A stretch of DNA of 5,084 nt, from contig JADGCM010000124.1 in assembly GCA_015228995.1 (NCBI GenBank), forward strand, positions 1 through 5,084. Reading direction: 5' to 3'. Below the pieces are notes generated by a model. That model saw only the letters and a program-made list of their open reading frames with translations, was not told the origin of the DNA and ran no database searches. Both the position numbers and the translations under genes were made by a program. Below are positions 1 through 5,084 of the stretch, piece after piece. The first letter of the stretch is position 1; each line of letters starts with the position of its first letter. Source of the stretch: Magnetococcales bacterium (GTDB lineage: Bacteria; Pseudomonadota; Magnetococcia; Magnetococcales; JADGCH01).

Positions 1-201
1 AGAGGGGGTCGGGGGGTGAGGGGGAAGATGGCGATGAGGAGTGGTCAGCAATTGCGGTACGGTTTGATAGGCCTCGGCATTGGTGAGTAAATGACACTGC
101 CAGCCTTGGTCGTGGAGCGCATTGGCCACCGTTAGGCAACGCATCGCATGGCCGCCACCGATGGTGGCTGAGGCATCAAAACGCAACAGCGCCGTTGGCA
201 T
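1..201 (-). CDS. pseG: PseG, UDP-sugar hydrolase of pseudaminic acid synthesis (N-terminal 67 codons, cut by window edge)
   Basis: This is the start of UDP-2,4-diacetamido-2,4,6-trideoxy-beta-L-altropyranose hydrolase, the cytoplasmic enzyme that removes UDP from the sugar nucleotide before condensation with phosphoenolpyruvate in pseudaminic acid synthesis. The reading frame is open from an ATG at 201 to the left edge. Its first residues carry the family's hallmark, RFDAS at residues 7-11 followed by IGGGHAMRCLT at 14-24. His18 in the GGGH motif corresponds to the proposed catalytic histidine of the Campylobacter enzyme. The start is one base after the pseF stop codon, so the two are almost certainly co-transcribed and translationally coupled. 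The visible tail (from about residue 56) is rich in Pro and His and comes from a C-rich stretch unlike the rest of the gene. A sequencing or indel problem there cannot be excluded. The identity rests on the N-terminal motif plus the neighbour pseF. Confidence 0.87.
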   Translation of the reverse strand, partial: MPTALLRFDASATIGGGHAMRCLTVANALHDQGWQCHLLTNAEAYQTVPQLLTTPHRHLPPHPPTPS

Positions 202-202
202 C

Positions 203-955
203 TTAGACCTGCCCGTGCTGCAAGCGGTAGAGAGACTCGGCCAGTTGCCAATCTTCTTCGTCGTCAATATCGATGGCCTTATAACGAGGCAACAGATAGC
301 CGGCAAAACCGCTGCCATCATTCACCCCATCAGTCGTCAAGATACGCGCTGCCGGAAAGGCAATGAAAGCACCGGCATCGAAATAGCTAGGTTCCAAGTC
401 CTGGGTCCGTTGTGGTATCGATTCTGGGTAAAGCGGCGTCAGCAGCCCCTGTTGATCACGACGATAAGCGCGTTGAATCGGCATGGCATAGCGTCCGATA
501 CTCATAATAGCGCGTTGACCAGCCAACTGTTCATAAAGTTGTGCGGCTGCCAATAGATCACTGACTTCGATGAGTGGGGCACAAGCCATCAGCAACCAGA
601 CTTGATCGAAGAGGAGCCCACGCTGCTGGTATTGTTCGGTGACGTAACGCAACACCGGCAACAGCGGAGTGTGATCATCCGCCAGATGGGCGGGACGGGG
701 AAAATCGGGCCGAAAACCAAGCCCCGTGGCCACCTCTGCAAACGACTCGCTATCTGTTGATAGATGGATGGTCGTAAACAAGCCGCTGCGCTGCGCTGTC
801 GATAAAATATGTCCGATCATGGGTAAGCCACAGAATAGACGAATATTTTTCTCCGGCAACCGTTTGCTGCCGCTACGCGCTGGAATGATGGCCAGTCGTC
901 TTTGTGGCACGTTTATTGCGTGACACCCAGTTGTATTGCGATTGGATGATAACAT
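203..955 (-). CDS. pseF: PseF, pseudaminic acid cytidylyltransferase (CMP-pseudaminic acid synthetase)
   Basis: It activates pseudaminic acid with CTP to give CMP-pseudaminic acid, the donor used by flagellin glycosyltransferases; it acts in the cytoplasm. The 250-residue product has the nucleotide-binding signature IIPARSGSKRLPEKN (residues 23-37) of NeuA/KdsB-type cytidylyltransferases, then STDSESFAEVA (66-76), ACAPLI (124-129), PIQRA (159-163), FDAG (192-195) and DIDDEEDW (229-236). The PIQRA segment and the adjacent pseG favour PseF over NeuA or LegF. The start is uncertain. ATG at 955 has GGAG 10 nt upstream (966-969 on the opposite strand). An in-frame GTG at 910 would give a 235-residue protein starting close before the conserved core, nearer the usual family length, but it has no good ribosome binding site and lies in a predicted hairpin arm. 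I keep the ATG. With it, the flhA sigma-54 promoter lies inside the first codons of pseF. No convincing promoter of its own was seen upstream. Confidence 0.9.
   Translation of the reverse strand: MLSSNRNTTGCHAINVPQRRLAIIPARSGSKRLPEKNIRLFCGLPMIGHILSTAQRSGLFTTIHLSTDSESFAEVATGLGFRPDFPRPAHLADDHTPLLPVLRYVTEQYQQRGLLFDQVWLLMACAPLIEVSDLLAAAQLYEQLAGQRAIMSIGRYAMPIQRAYRRDQQGLLTPLYPESIPQRTQDLEPSYFDAGAFIAFPAARILTTDGVNDGSGFAGYLLPRYKAIDIDDEEDWQLAESLYRLQHGQV
904..926. repeat. Imperfect inverted repeat over the flhA sigma-54 core promoter
   Basis: GTGGCACG (904-911) and CGTGACAC (919-926) are inverted copies matching at 7 of 8 positions, separated by 7 bases. The left arm contains the -24 element and the right arm begins at the last base of the -12 element. 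It could be a regulator-binding dyad. In the minus-strand transcript it could form a small hairpin near the 5' end of pseF, with the alternative GTG start codon (908-910) paired in the stem. Part of the symmetry follows simply from the sigma-54 consensus, so function is inferred only. Confidence 0.4.
905..919 (+). promoter_or_regulatory. Sigma-54 (RpoN) -24/-12 promoter for flhA-flhF-flhG
   Basis: TGGCACGTTTATTGC matches the sigma-54 core consensus TGGCAC-N5-TTGC at every fixed position, with the invariant GG (906-907) and GC (918-919) separated by exactly 10 bases. Taking C919 as -12, transcription would begin near 931, leaving a leader of about 96 nt before the flhA TTG codon at 1027. In Pseudomonas and Vibrio the flhA-flhF-flhG class of genes depends on RpoN and a FleQ/FlrA-type activator, so the position makes biological sense. 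The site lies inside the 5' end of the pseF coding region on the other strand. The activator-binding site is not identified. Confidence 0.8.
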
Positions 956-970
956 CAGACAGTTGCTCCG

Positions 971-1009
971 TGTTTGTTGCCTGTGTTTGTTGCCCGTTTT
1001 TGTTGCAAT
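971..1009. repeat. Three tandem 13-bp repeats in the flhA leader
   Basis: Units at 971-983 (TGTTTGTTGCCTG), 984-996 (TGTTTGTTGCCCG) and 997-1009 (TTTTTGTTGCAAT) share the core TTTGTTGC, which recurs at 973, 986 and 999 with an exact 13-bp period. A related GTTGC at 962-966 is out of register by one base. The array ends just before the flhA ribosome binding site and would lie at about +41 to +79 of the predicted sigma-54 transcript. It may be a regulator-binding cluster or a slippage-derived repeat; the sequence does not decide. Confidence 0.7.
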
Positions 1010-1012
1010 TGT

Positions 1013-1020
1013 GGGGAGGA
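1013..1020 (+). promoter_or_regulatory. Strong Shine-Dalgarno deciding the TTG start of flhA
   Basis: GGGGAGGA contains a full GGAGG core (1015-1019) placed 7 nt before the TTG at 1027. No comparable site precedes the in-frame GTG at 904. The nearby in-frame ATGs at 946 and 1081-1090 also lack one of this quality. This site is the main reason for placing the flhA start at 1027. Confidence 0.82.
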
Positions 1021-1026
1021 TCTTTT

Positions 1027-3117
1027 TTGGCTACGCTCAGAGTACCACTCTCATTGCCGAATCTGAAGAGTCATAGTGACGTTTTTATGGCCATCGGCAT
1101 TATCATGATCTTAGGGGTCATGATCATTCCACTGCCGGCGGTGGCGTTGGATATACTGCTTTCGATCAGCATATCGTTGGGTATCGTCATTCTATTGACT
1201 ACCCTCTATGTTCATAAACCACTTGATTTTTCATCGTTTCCAAGCATATTGCTGGTGACAACACTGCTGCGGTTAGCCCTCAATATTGCGACGACGCGGC
1301 GCATTTTGCTGCATGGTGCTGAGGGTGAGAGTGCCGCTGGCGAGGTGATTCGCTCCTTTGGGCAGTTCGTCGTTGGCGGTAATCCAGTCGTCGGTCTGAT
1401 TGTATTTGCCATTTTGGTGATCATCAATTTCATCGTCATCACCAAGGGTGCTGGGCGTATTGCCGAGGTGGCGGCCCGGTTCACCTTGGATAAAATGCCT
1501 GGTAAGCAGATGGCCATCGATGCTGATCTCAATTCAGGATTGGTTACCGAGGTGGAGGCCAAGCGGCGGCGGCGTGAGATTGAGGAAGAGGCCGAGTTTT
1601 TCGGTGCCATGGACGGTGCTTCCAAGTTTGTCCGTGGGGATGCCGTCGCTGGCATTCTCATTGTGCTGATCAACATCATCGGTGGCTTTATCATTGGCGT
1701 CGTGCAGCAGGGCATGAGCGCTGCGGATGCGGCGCATATCTACACGCTTTTGACGGTGGGTGACGGTCTGGTGGCGCAAATTCCGGCGTTGGTGATTTCA
1801 ACGGCAGCCGGTTTCTTGATGACCCGTGCCTCGACCGACCGCAACATGGCCGACCATGTCGGTGGGCAGATCACCGCTCAACCACGCGTTATCCTGATCA
1901 GCGCCGCCATTCTCGGCCTGTTTGCCCTGTTGCCGGGTATGCCGACGACAGCCTTTGCCATCATGGCGGTGGGGATGGGGATATGGGCCTATTACCTGTT
2001 CCGTCAGGCTGAGGTCAAAGATCGCGAGAAGGTGCGCGCCGAGGCGATCCAGGCGCAAAGTGCTGGTCAAGCCGAAGAGCCCATTGAGAACTATCTGGCG
2101 ATTGATCTGTTGCGCTTGGAGGTTGGTTATGGCCTCATTTCGTTGGTGGATGAGAGCCAACGGGGCGATCTGCTCGATAAAATCCGTGCGATTCGGCGCC
2201 AATTTGCTGGAGATATGGGGTTTGTGGTGCCGCCGATCCACATCAAAGATAACCTGCAATTTCGCCCGGGTGAGTACGTTTTTCTGGTCAAGGGAGTCGA
2301 GGTTGGGCGCGGTGAACTGAAGGCGGGCTCCTTCTTGGCCATGGATGGTGGCAACGCCACCGGCCGTATTGAGGGCGTCCCTACTACAGAGCCCGCCTTT
2401 GGTTTGCCGGCGGTGTGGATTTCTGGCAGTGATCGGGAACGAGCCGAGATGATGGGCTATACCGTGGTGGATGCCTCAACAGTGCTCGCAACCCATATCA
2501 CTGAATTGATCAATACCTATGCCCACGAGATGCTGACGCGTCAAGAGGTACAGAATCTGCTCGATTTGGCAGCTCGGAATCAGCCTAAATTGATTGAGGA
2601 GCTGATCCCGAATGTCATCAATTTGGGCGGTGTCCAAAAAGTATTACAGGGGCTGTTACGGGAGCGGGTGGCCATTCGTGACATCACCACCATTCTGGAA
2701 ACGATCTCCGACTATGCCAAGGTGGTTAAAAATCCAGTGCAGATGGTCGAATTGGTACGCCAAGTGCTTTCTCGTTCTATTGTAGCACGTTATAGTGATG
2801 AAGAAGGTAAGGTATTCGCTTTGGTATTGGGTGCCGATGCCGAAAACTTTGTCGCCGAAGCGATCGTTGATGGTGAGTTTGGTTCCTATCTTTCCATGTC
2901 ACCGCGTAATGCCAATCTGCTGATTGGTCGCTTGCGCGAAGGGGTTGAACGGATTGCAGCTCAAGTCATCCAACCAGTGATTATAACTGGTACCAGAGTG
3001 CGGCCTTTCGTCAAACAGATGACCGAAAGCGTGATACCGCATCTGGTGGTATTGTCACAAAATGAGGTACCTGCCAATGTACAGGTGGAATTTCTGGGAA
3101 CGGTGAACCTCTCTTAG
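1027..3117 (+). CDS. flhA: FlhA, flagellar type III secretion export-gate protein
   Basis: FlhA is the large inner-membrane subunit of the flagellar export apparatus. It forms a nonameric ring whose cytoplasmic domain docks chaperone-substrate complexes, and its membrane part takes part in proton-driven export. With the TTG start it is 696 residues, the usual family length (about 690-700). Residues 19-330 form the membrane domain, with hydrophobic segments near 19-38, 41-62, 69-88, 120-139, 205-226, 241-264, 286-303 and 307-325. The FHIPEP family signature lies at 144-167 (RIAEVAARF, then LDKMPGKQMAID). FVRGDA at 201-206 contains Asp205, likely equivalent to the functionally important Asp208 of Salmonella FlhA. 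Residues from about 331 are a linker and the soluble C-terminal domain, ending EFLGTVNLS. The frame stays open upstream to a GTG at 904, but the sigma-54 start near 931 and the ribosome binding site at 1013-1020 argue for 1027. It is first in an apparent flhA-flhF-flhG operon. Confidence 0.96.
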   Translation: MATLRVPLSLPNLKSHSDVFMAIGIIMILGVMIIPLPAVALDILLSISISLGIVILLTTLYVHKPLDFSSFPSILLVTTLLRLALNIATTRRILLHGAEGESAAGEVIRSFGQFVVGGNPVVGLIVFAILVIINFIVITKGAGRIAEVAARFTLDKMPGKQMAIDADLNSGLVTEVEAKRRRREIEEEAEFFGAMDGASKFVRGDAVAGILIVLINIIGGFIIGVVQQGMSAADAAHIYTLLTVGDGLVAQIPALVISTAAGFLMTRASTDRNMADHVGGQITAQPRVILISAAILGLFALLPGMPTTAFAIMAVGMGIWAYYLFRQAEVKDREKVRAEAIQAQSAGQAEEPIENYLAIDLLRLEVGYGLISLVDESQRGDLLDKIRAIRRQFAGDMGFVVPPIHIKDNLQFRPGEYVFLVKGVEVGRGELKAGSFLAMDGGNATGRIEGVPTTEPAFGLPAVWISGSDRERAEMMGYTVVDASTVLATHITELINTYAHEMLTRQEVQNLLDLAARNQPKLIEELIPNVINLGGVQKVLQGLLRERVAIRDITTILETISDYAKVVKNPVQMVELVRQVLSRSIVARYSDEEGKVFALVLGADAENFVAEAIVDGEFGSYLSMSPRNANLLIGRLREGVERIAAQVIQPVIITGTRVRPFVKQMTESVIPHLVVLSQNEVPANVQVEFLGTVNLS

Positions 3118-3132
3118 GGGATGGGATAGGCT

Positions 3133-4485
3133 ATGCAGATCAGCACATTCCAAGCGCAAACGATGCGTGAAGCGCTTGATGAGGTCAAAGAGAAGCTGGG
3201 TGTCGACGCGGTGATCCTCTCAACACGGAGTATCCGTGAGAAGGGGAAAGGCATGATGCCGACCGGGCGCACTCTGATTGAAGTGACCGCCTGCGCGTCG
3301 GTTGCCAGGGATCAGCGTGATCAGGAATCATCGGGGCGAGAGGAGCGGTCGTCAGTAGCAGAACCAGCGCCGCGGCGGAGTCGTTTTTCTAGTGTACCAG
3401 CTGATGAGCCGCCAATCGCGTCTCCAACCGCGCCACCAGTCGCACCGCCAGTGGCCGCTGTTGCGGGAGATCCAGTGGTGGCCCAGGCTGAGCGCCGCCT
3501 AGCAGCGTCTCCGGCAGAGGTCGGAGCAGCAGACCCACTGCAACAAAATACGGTGGTACAAGCGTTGGCGAGCGATCTATCGACGATCCGTAAGACATTG
3601 GCCAGCCTTGAAGAGCGCTTTTCAGCCACTCCCCAGCCACCATCAACAGCGTTGACTGGTAGTGATGCCGGCAGCGATACCGGTAGTGACGCCAACAACG
3701 AAATGAGCAGCTGGAACGTAGAGGCGAGGCGGCGCTATAGTTATCTGATGATGCATGGGGTGGAGGAACCAATTGCCCGTAAATTGGTACAAATAGAGCA
3801 AGCCGACCAAGAAGGTGGCGGGCTCAAGGCAGCTTTGCAACGTTTTCTCGACTTCCGTGACCCACTGGTGGGTGGCAGTGACAGCGGACGCATTATCGCC
3901 TTGGTGGGGCCGACTGGAGTAGGCAAAACCACGACATTGGCAAAGATAGCTGCCGACCTATTGTTGCGCCGCCAGCGTTCGGTGGGGATGATCACCCTCG
4001 ATACCTTCCGAGTTGGTGCGGTGGCCCAGCTTGAGACTTATGCCAAACTGTTGCAGGTGCGGCTGATTGTGGCGCGGTCGTTGGCAGATATTCGGGCTGG
4101 GATGCAGTCGTTGAGCCGTTGTGACCATATTTTGGTGGATACAGTGGGTTCGAGTCCTTACAACCGCCGTCAGGTGAACTCGACCGGGGCACTGCTACCG
4201 GTCATGGGTGAGGAACGCGAGGTGTTGTTGTGTATGGCCGGCAACGTCCGGGAGACCGAACAACAGGCTATTTACCGGCGTTTTGCCACTTTACAGCCCA
4301 CTGGTCTTATTTTTACTAAGTTGGATGAGACGATGACTTATGGCGGCATTCTCAACGTGGCCCTGCGGGCACGGTTGCCATTGACGCTGTATACAGATGG
4401 TCAGCGAGTGCCGGAAAATCTTGGTTGGCTTTCGGCTGAGACAATGACCCAATGGTTCGAACAACCACAGTCGCAACAGGAATAG
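3133..4485 (+). CDS. flhF: FlhF, SRP-type GTPase for flagellar positioning
   Basis: FlhF is the third SRP GTPase, beside Ffh and FtsY. It marks the cell pole and recruits the first flagellar basal-body parts to the membrane. The 450-residue product has an N-terminal B domain (1-53, starting MQISTFQAQTMREALDEV), then a long Ala/Pro-rich and charged linker (about 55-190), and the NG domain (about 191-450). Motifs seen are G1 GPTGVGKTTT (259-268), DTFRVGAVAQL (290-300), G3 DTVG (336-339), G4 TKLD (395-398) and GQRVPENL (423-430). G3 reads DTVGSSP where SRP GTPases usually have DTAGR or similar. The linker includes Pro-rich 97-109 and three Gly-Ser-Asp repeats at 176-187. The gene starts 15 nt after flhA with a modest GGGA (3123-3126) as ribosome binding site, and no terminator lies between. 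Its GTPase is expected to be stimulated by FlhG, the next gene. Confidence 0.95.
   Translation: MQISTFQAQTMREALDEVKEKLGVDAVILSTRSIREKGKGMMPTGRTLIEVTACASVARDQRDQESSGREERSSVAEPAPRRSRFSSVPADEPPIASPTAPPVAPPVAAVAGDPVVAQAERRLAASPAEVGAADPLQQNTVVQALASDLSTIRKTLASLEERFSATPQPPSTALTGSDAGSDTGSDANNEMSSWNVEARRRYSYLMMHGVEEPIARKLVQIEQADQEGGGLKAALQRFLDFRDPLVGGSDSGRIIALVGPTGVGKTTTLAKIAADLLLRRQRSVGMITLDTFRVGAVAQLETYAKLLQVRLIVARSLADIRAGMQSLSRCDHILVDTVGSSPYNRRQVNSTGALLPVMGEEREVLLCMAGNVRETEQQAIYRRFATLQPTGLIFTKLDETMTYGGILNVALRARLPLTLYTDGQRVPENLGWLSAETMTQWFEQPQSQQE
3658..3693 (+). repeat. 12-bp tandem repeat coding Gly-Ser-Asp-Ala/Thr in the FlhF linker
   Basis: Three in-frame 12-bp units (GGTAGTGATGCC, GGCAGCGATACC, GGTAGTGACGCC) encode GSDA, GSDT and GSDA. 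Differences at third codon positions show the copies have drifted while the peptide was kept, apart from Ala to Thr in the middle unit. It sits in the disordered linker just before the NG domain of FlhF. Confidence 0.75.
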
Positions 4486-4492
4486 ACCGACC

Positions 4493-5084
4493 ATGGTAGA
4501 AGAATTTGACAATCAGGTCGCCACACTCAGAGAGATGGCGCGTAAGGCCGAACAGAATCGCCGTACCGATTCTCAGCAGCAGCATGCCACGGCTACTGGT
4601 CGGTCACTGAGCGAAAGGCGCGTCCCCTACACCATCGCGATTACCAGCGGTAAAGGGGGGGTAGGCAAGAGCGTCGTCACCGTTCATTTGGCGATGCAAT
4701 TTGCGTCCATGGGTTTGAAGGTATTGATTATAGACGCTGATCTCGGATTGGCCAACATTGACGTTATGTTGGGGTTGCATCCCCGTTTTACCATTCAAGA
4801 TGTACTGGATGGTCGGATGACCCTTGATGAGGTAGCAGTGGTGGGCCCGATGGGGATCACGGTGTTGCCAGCCGCTTCCGGTGTTGCCGAATTGAGTCAT
4901 CTAAGCGATGCACAACGGATTGCGCTGTTGGACCATATCGATCATTGGAACGTTGACTTTGATCTGGTGTTGGTCGATACCGGTGCCGGTATTTCCACCA
5001 ACGTGCGCTATTTTGTCTTAGCGGTCGAGAAGATCATCGTGGTGGCCACACCGGATCCGAGCAGCATTGCTGATGCTTATGCCT
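4493..5084 (+). CDS. flhG: FlhG (FleN/YlxH), MinD-like ATPase controlling flagellar number (N-terminal 197 codons, cut by window edge)
   Basis: FlhG is a ParA/MinD-family ATPase that restricts flagellar number and activates the FlhF GTPase; ATP drives its dimerisation and membrane binding. The visible part runs from ATG 4493 to the right edge. Residues 1-20 form a likely helix whose NQVATLR (7-13) resembles the DQAxxLR activator motif by which FlhG stimulates FlhF. The deviant Walker A is SGKGGVGKS (52-60), with the signature lysine Lys54 and P-loop Lys59. Next come IIDADLGLANIDVMLG (79-94), the switch II DTGAG (162-166) and TPDPSSIADAYA (186-197). The N-terminal extension of about 45 residues is as expected for FlhG rather than MinD. 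It begins 7 nt after flhF; the best upstream match to a ribosome binding site is AGGA inside the end of flhF, 11 nt away, so coupled translation is likely. The C-terminal membrane-targeting helix is outside the window. Confidence 0.94.
   Translation, partial: MVEEFDNQVATLREMARKAEQNRRTDSQQQHATATGRSLSERRVPYTIAITSGKGGVGKSVVTVHLAMQFASMGLKVLIIDADLGLANIDVMLGLHPRFTIQDVLDGRMTLDEVAVVGPMGITVLPAASGVAELSHLSDAQRIALLDHIDHWNVDFDLVLVDTGAGISTNVRYFVLAVEKIIVVATPDPSSIADAYA

Noticed and set aside
4..24. G-quadruplex at the left edge
   Set aside because: Only three separate G-runs are visible, and a canonical quadruplex needs four. The window edge prevents a decision.
122..556. Plus-strand open frame of 144 codons opposite pseF/pseG
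   Set aside because: It lies antisense to pseF and pseG, which have clear family motifs. Its translation resembles no family and it has no good ribosome binding site.
971..1009. Could the 13-bp repeats be a CRISPR or integron array?
   Set aside because: The units are contiguous and far too short, with no spacers and no associated genes.
904..1026. N-terminal extension of FlhA from GTG 904
   Set aside because: It starts upstream of the predicted transcription start, lacks a ribosome binding site, overlaps pseF and makes FlhA longer than the family. The tandem repeats explain its odd Cys/Val-rich sequence.
1650..1665. Sigma-54-like TGGCAT-N5-TTGT inside flhA
   Set aside because: The invariant GC of the -12 element is GT. 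It lies in codons for a conserved hydrophobic segment, with no gene start downstream.
1212..1779. Overlapping minus-strand and alternative-frame ORFs inside flhA
   Set aside because: These are shadows of the highly conserved FlhA frame, with low-complexity Ser/Thr/Met- or Arg-rich translations.
3118..3132. Terminator or separate promoter between flhA and flhF
   Set aside because: The gap is only 15 nt and contains no stem-loop with a T-run or recognisable promoter elements.
3321..3995. Several minus-strand ORFs opposite flhF
   Set aside because: They arise from the GC-rich, Ala/Pro-coding linker and the NG domain of FlhF. Their Ser/Ala-rich products have no recognisable motif.
4604..4900. 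98-codon minus-strand ORF opposite flhG
   Set aside because: It is antisense to the Walker A region of FlhG and has no ribosome binding site or family resemblance.

Overview
The window (about 53% GC by eye, densely coded) looks like a flagellar and flagellin-glycosylation region of a polarly flagellated Gram-negative bacterium in the Pseudomonadota. The gene order flhA-flhF-flhG is typical of polar flagellates such as Vibrio, Pseudomonas and Shewanella relatives, and is also found in some deeper-branching lineages. The sequence does not let me name a genus. No mobile element, CRISPR array, rRNA or tRNA was seen.

Layout. On the minus strand, reading leftwards from about 955, are pseF (CMP-pseudaminic acid synthetase) and, after a 1-nt gap, the first 67 codons of pseG (UDP-sugar hydrolase of the same pathway), which runs off the left edge. 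On the plus strand, diverging from pseF, are flhA (export-gate subunit of the flagellar type III secretion system), flhF (SRP-type GTPase that sets flagellar position) and flhG (MinD-like ATPase that sets flagellar number, cut by the right edge). The gaps between the plus-strand genes are 15 and 7 nt with no terminator, so they look like one operon. No stretch over 300 bases lacks a gene.

Control region. The shared pseF/flhA region is the most informative non-coding part. It holds a near-perfect sigma-54 promoter (TGGCAC-N5-TTGC, 905-919) pointing at flhA. An imperfect dyad (904-926) sits exactly over that promoter. Three tandem 13-bp repeats (971-1009) lie in the predicted flhA leader, and a strong Shine-Dalgarno (1013-1020) precedes a TTG start codon for flhA at 1027. 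The promoter overlaps the first codons of pseF if pseF starts at its ATG (955).

How the genes work together. PseF and PseG belong to the pathway making CMP-pseudaminic acid, commonly used to O-glycosylate flagellin. FlhA exports flagellin and other axial subunits. FlhF and FlhG decide where and how many flagella are built. The window therefore pairs flagellin modification with flagellar export and placement. I see no evidence of a wholly undescribed system. The interest lies in the promoter architecture, start-codon choices and small sequence deviations in the GTPase/ATPase pair.
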